This document shows positions 61,082-64,000 of a stretch of 64,000 nucleotides of DNA, piece by piece. How positions within the stretch are numbered: the first letter of the stretch is position 1; each line of letters starts with the position of its first letter. Origin of the DNA: Lautropia sp. Lineage in GTDB: Bacteria > Pseudomonadota > Gammaproteobacteria > Burkholderiales > Burkholderiaceae_E. Below the pieces are notes generated by a model. The model did not search any database and had not been told where the DNA came from. It saw only the letters and a list, made by a program, of their open reading frames with translations. The stretch is from NCBI GenBank assembly GCA_030532425.1, contig JAUNLD010000001.1, positions 30,165 through 94,164 on the forward strand. Direction: 5' to 3'. A program made the translations under genes and the position numbers.

Positions 61082-61516
61082 TCACAGACCCGGTATGTCG
61101 TAGAGACCTTCCGGCAGCCCGGCCGCAGCCTGCTCGTCCAGATAGGCCTCCAACGCCTGTTCATCCCACAACTCGAAACGCGTGATGTCACCCAGCATCA
61201 CCACCTTGCGGTCCAGCCGTGCCGCCCGACGCAGGATCGGGCTGACCAGGATGCGACCGGCACCATCCATCTCGACGGTTTCGGCCGTACCGATCAGCAG
61301 GCGACGGGTCCGGTCATCCTTCGAGGTGAAGGTGGAGGCGATGTGCTCGCGCACGCGCTCCCACTCGGGCAGCGGATAGATCCGCAGATAGGCACCAAAA
61401 TGGCGGGTAAGCACCAGCTTGCGGCAGCCCTGCTCTTCGAGCATGCCGCGCCACTGCGCAGGGATCGTCAAGCGACCCTTCGCATCCAGCGACAGCGGAA
61501 AGCTACCTTCGAACAT
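61082..61516 (-). CDS. mraZ: Transcriptional regulator MraZ
   Basis: A 144-residue protein with two SpoVT-AbrB-like halves, each with the DxxGR signature: SLDAKGRLTIPAQWR and EMDGAGRILVSPILR. MraZ represses the dcw operon by binding GTGGG repeats; four such repeats lie 125-160 nt upstream. First gene of the cluster. Confidence 0.96.
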   Translation of the reverse strand: MFEGSFPLSLDAKGRLTIPAQWRGMLEEQGCRKLVLTRHFGAYLRIYPLPEWERVREHIASTFTSKDDRTRRLLIGTAETVEMDGAGRILVSPILRRAARLDRKVVMLGDITRFELWDEQALEAYLDEQAAAGLPEGLYDIPGL

Positions 61517-61640
61517 CGGCTACCAACCCGTTGAGTGACCTCGCTGCGGGCGATCGCCCCACGGCGACCGGCTTCCTCAGCCCTGGCGGTTGTGGCAAGG
61601 AGCTGCGGGACCACGTCCGGGGCACCCATGGGGAAATTTT

Positions 61641-61675
61641 CCCACCTTGGCCCACCTTTTCCCACAAATCCCCAC
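61641..61675 (-). promoter_or_regulatory. MraZ operator: four GTGGG repeats at 10-bp spacing
   Basis: CCCAC occurs at 61641, 61651, 61661 and 61671 on the plus strand, that is GTGGG-N5 four times towards mraZ. This is the known MraZ binding pattern. The main dcw promoter should lie close by. Confidence 0.9.
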
Positions 61676-62201
61676 CAGATCGAAGAATACGGGGGGATAG
61701 CGGTAGCGTCAAATCAAGCTGAGGCGTTTTTTCCTGCTATGACAATGACTTACAGAGCATCGCTCATCCTGGAAAACGGACCGTTCAACCAGTAATCACG
61801 TACTTAGCGTCGTCAACTAAAGTAAGCCATCAACTAAACGAGCGTTCTTTGCAACGCTTCTACAACAAGTGTGAAAAAATTGGAGCCGATCAGCTGCTTT
61901 TTCAGCCGACCAACGGTCGGTCGTGTGTGGGCCTGCAACGCCCTGACGGCGTGTTTTTCGGCCCATGAAAGCAGCAGGCTGGACACATGGCCAGGGGTTG
62001 CAGCATTTTTGCCAAGCCGGCGCCAAGGCCGGCCACTGGCCGGTGAGCCGTCAGCTTGACAGCACACGCCGGGTTGGGCAGGGGTCTGTCCGGGCGGCCG
62101 GGGCCCGGGCGACAACAGGGCGGGCGGCGGGCGGCACGCCGGCGGCAGGGTGCTGCACGCAACGATCATGCACGATGCTGCATGCAGAAGAAGGGGAGCG
62201 G
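61676..62201. other. Region between the MraZ operator and rnpB
   Basis: No gene recognised. TCAACTAAA occurs twice (61815-61823 and 61832-61840), spaced 17 nt, in an AT-rich stretch upstream of the operator; it may be an activator site or part of the distal dcw promoter. A CATGCA/TGCATG hairpin at 62168-62185 lies just beyond the rnpB 3' end and may help terminate it. Confidence 0.4.
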
Positions 62202-62612
62202 ATCTGTAGGCCGGATTCTGTCCATCCCCAAGGGGATGTGACGGTCATTCCTCTGGGCCGTCAGTTGCCTGCCGGCTCTAGCCATCTACCCGCACGCTCG
62301 GGTGGGCGCCCTGTGCAGCCGCAGCTGCGTCGCGTGCCTACATGATGTTGCTCCGGATGGGGTTTGGCCTGCCACGGCTGTCACCAGCCGCGCGGTGGGC
62401 TCTTACCCCACCTTTTCACCCTTGCCTGGCAGGCCAGGCCTGTCAGGCGGTATCTTTTCTGTGCCACTGTCCGTCGCTTTTGGGGCCGAAGTGGGACGGC
62501 ATCCCACTGCGGCCCCTTATGGCGCCTGGCCGTTAGCCAGCATCCTGCCCGCTGGAGTCCGGACCTTCCTCCGGGCATCTGCCCGGCGACCGTCCGACCC
62601 GCTCCTGGGTTG
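62202..62612 (-). ncRNA. rnpB: RNase P RNA (class A)
   Basis: The catalytic RNA of RNase P, about 410 nt. On the minus strand the 5' part has GGAGGAAGGTCCGGACTCC, a close match to the conserved P4/CR-I segment (usually GAGGAAAGTCCGGGCTCC); then GCGGGCAGGATGCTGGCTAA, GGGTGAAAAGGTGGGGTAAG and the CR-V segment ACAGAATCCGGCCTACAGAT at the 3' end. Ends are approximate. Location upstream of mraZ is common in Burkholderiales. Confidence 0.95.
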
Positions 62613-62874
62613 AATGTATCACTGATGACCGTGGAAGGGGCGATGAGGGCCGGACGCAAGACGCGCGGCTGCCCTGCCCCGACAACCATTCATCCTGCCG
62701 GTGCTCGACAGGGAACGGGGGCAGACGGAGACTGGGCCCGCACAAGAAATCCCCTGGATCAGCCCGCCGGCCGCCCTGGCTGCGCGCGGCCTGCTGCGTG
62801 GCCGCTGCGGGTGCTGCGAAGGCCATGCGGCGCCAGGACCATCCGGGGATCGGGAACCTTTTGAGGATCTGTTG

Positions 62875-63396
62875 ATGAATCGCGTTGCAAAGCGGGCCAC
62901 GCTGGCCATCGTTACGGCCGTCGGCCTGGGCGCCAGCCTGAGCGCCAGCGCTGTCGAATATCCGGTCACCTTCGGCGAACCGATCGTGCTGTCCCAGCAG
63001 GGTCAGCGCCTGAAGGTGCTGCTGCCCTTCCAGAGCGCCCCCAACGATCGCGCCACGGCGGCTGCCTTTCTGGTGGAAGAGGCCGACGTGCCGGCGACGC
63101 ACAAGGCACCCGTGGCCCGCGACTTTACCGTGATGCGCCCGGACAGCTCGCCCTACGTGATCTTTCACTCGAAGCAGGACGTGCACGCGCCCAGCATCGT
63201 GCTGACGGTGAGTGTTGCCGGTGACGAGAACAGCCCCTATCAGATGCGGCTGAACATCCCCGGTGCCGGTAGCAGTGGCACCACGATGCTGGCGGGTGCC
63301 GACACGCTGCGGGGCGCCCGCCTGGCTTCCCCCGGTCAGAATTCATTCCGGCGCATTCGTCCGCCCCAGGCACGCACCGACCTGCCGCCCAAGTAA
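62875..63396 (+). CDS. Exported protein resembling the FimV N-terminal domain
   Basis: A 173-residue exported protein: signal peptide 1-26 ending SASA. The mature part reads FGEPIVLSQQGQRLKVLLPF, then FTVMRPDSSPYVIFHSKQDV and PYQMRLNIPGAG, which follows the pattern of the periplasmic N-terminal domain of FimV-like proteins. The LysM, coiled-coil and TPR parts of full FimV are absent. GAGGA lies 7 nt before ATG 62875. Function unknown; convergent with the DUF3025 gene. Confidence 0.6.
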   Translation: MNRVAKRATLAIVTAVGLGASLSASAVEYPVTFGEPIVLSQQGQRLKVLLPFQSAPNDRATAAAFLVEEADVPATHKAPVARDFTVMRPDSSPYVIFHSKQDVHAPSIVLTVSVAGDENSPYQMRLNIPGAGSSGTTMLAGADTLRGARLASPGQNSFRRIRPPQARTDLPPK

Positions 63397-63398
63397 GT

Positions 63399-64000
63399 TC
63401 AGGCCGATGTGCGCGGGTGGCCAGCGGCTGTCCGCACCGGCAGGGCACGGAACACCTGGGAGTCGTCGTAAAAGGCCGGATCGGCATTGGCCGCATCCCA
63501 GGCGGGCCATCCCTGTAGCGGCAAGGGCAGCAATGCCGAAGGCCGCAGGCTGTCGTCCGCCGCCATCGCCTGCACCTGAGCCGCCGCCTGCCGGTCCAGC
63601 CCATGGCCACCGGCCGGGCACGGCAGCAGCTTGGCAGTCATCGATTTGTAGGGACGATGCAGCTTTTCGAGCAAGCCGTGGCCGATGACCACAGGCGCCC
63701 GGGCCGACAACAGGGCGCCGCGCCCGTCGACGAACAGCGCCTGCCACCGGCGCTCGCGCAGCGCCTGCACCCAATCCGCCGCCGGCCCCGGCCACAGGGC
63801 ACCGTTTTCATCCAGCAGCGTCAGCGCATCCCGGCGATGCCCCCGGCCGGGGCGGGTGCTGCCGTGCAGGGAGGCCGGTGCTCCAGGCGGCGCCTCCAGC
63901 GCCGGCCAGACACCCGGGGCTGCCTGACAATGCAGCAGATTGAAGCAGGCTTTCAGGCGCGGAAAGCGCAGCCAGACCAGTGCATTGTGAAAATCATGCC
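63399..64000 (-). CDS. DUF3025 family protein, N-terminus beyond the window
   Basis: Partial: the last 200 codons. HDFHNALVWLRFPRLKACFN is the DUF3025 signature, followed by RRDALTLLDENGAL, GRGALLSARAPVVIGHGLLE and LHRPYKSMTAKLLP. The family is common in betaproteobacteria and has no established role. The open frame continues past position 64000. Confidence 0.85.
   Translation of the reverse strand, partial: HDFHNALVWLRFPRLKACFNLLHCQAAPGVWPALEAPPGAPASLHGSTRPGRGHRRDALTLLDENGALWPGPAADWVQALRERRWQALFVDGRGALLSARAPVVIGHGLLEKLHRPYKSMTAKLLPCPAGGHGLDRQAAAQVQAMAADDSLRPSALLPLPLQGWPAWDAANADPAFYDDSQVFRALPVRTAAGHPRTSA

Noticed and set aside
62168..62185. CATGCA/TGCATG hairpin as a separate regulatory element
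   Set aside because: Only a 6-bp stem; mentioned as possible help to rnpB termination and not listed on its own.

Overview
The window is GC-rich DNA (roughly two-thirds G+C by eye) from a betaproteobacterium, most likely Burkholderiales. The evidence is gene order: rnpB-mraZ-rsmH-ftsL-ftsI-murE-murF-mraY-murD-ftsW-murG-murC-ddl-ftsQ-ftsA-ftsZ-lpxC, an ssb / MFS / uvrA block, and an fmdB-(DUF502)-aspS-nudB-endonuclease block. A Lautropia-like organism is a guess from memory and is not proven by anything visible.

Layout. 1-2.9 kb: dciA-like gene, M23 peptidase and a DUF808 membrane protein. 2.9-7.1 kb: a small accessory block with a PLD-nuclease/helicase/DUF3427 protein and a VapBC toxin-antitoxin pair. 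7.1-12 kb: a haem uptake operon (hmuSTUV) whose outer-membrane receptor survives only as a plug-domain remnant. 12-20.2 kb: two small lipoproteins, pyrC, two endonuclease/exonuclease/phosphatase-fold proteins, a YciA-like thioesterase, an ElaA-like acetyltransferase, a mutarotase and nudB. 20.2-26.3 kb: an island inside what is normally a continuous aspS-nudB block. It holds two 1.23-kb near-identical lipoprotein copies (A and C), a third broken copy (B), and between them an oppositely oriented, AT-rich two-gene operon that looks like a secreted bacteriocin-type peptide plus a candidate immunity protein. Copy C carries a C-terminal LAS/M15-type metallopeptidase signature. 26.3-37.6 kb: aspS, a DUF502 remnant, fmdB, a dicarboxylate/amino-acid symporter, a ribbon-helix-helix regulator with an esterase, ssb, an MFS carrier and uvrA. 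38-42.3 kb: an array of a second lipoprotein family (D, a tail remnant, E, F), with a DUF29 gene apparently replacing the 5' end of E. 42.5-61.5 kb: lpxC and the complete dcw division/cell-wall cluster on the minus strand, with a four-repeat MraZ operator upstream. 62.2-64 kb: rnpB, a FimV-like periplasmic protein and a truncated DUF3025 gene.

The core genes look intact and tightly coupled, with many 1-8 nt overlaps. The dynamic parts are the two lipoprotein arrays, the haem-receptor remnant and the TA/helicase block. The best candidate for an undescribed system is the 20.2-26.3 kb island. No tRNA, insertion sequence, prophage or CRISPR array was seen. All family assignments are from reading the translated sequence; no database search was run.
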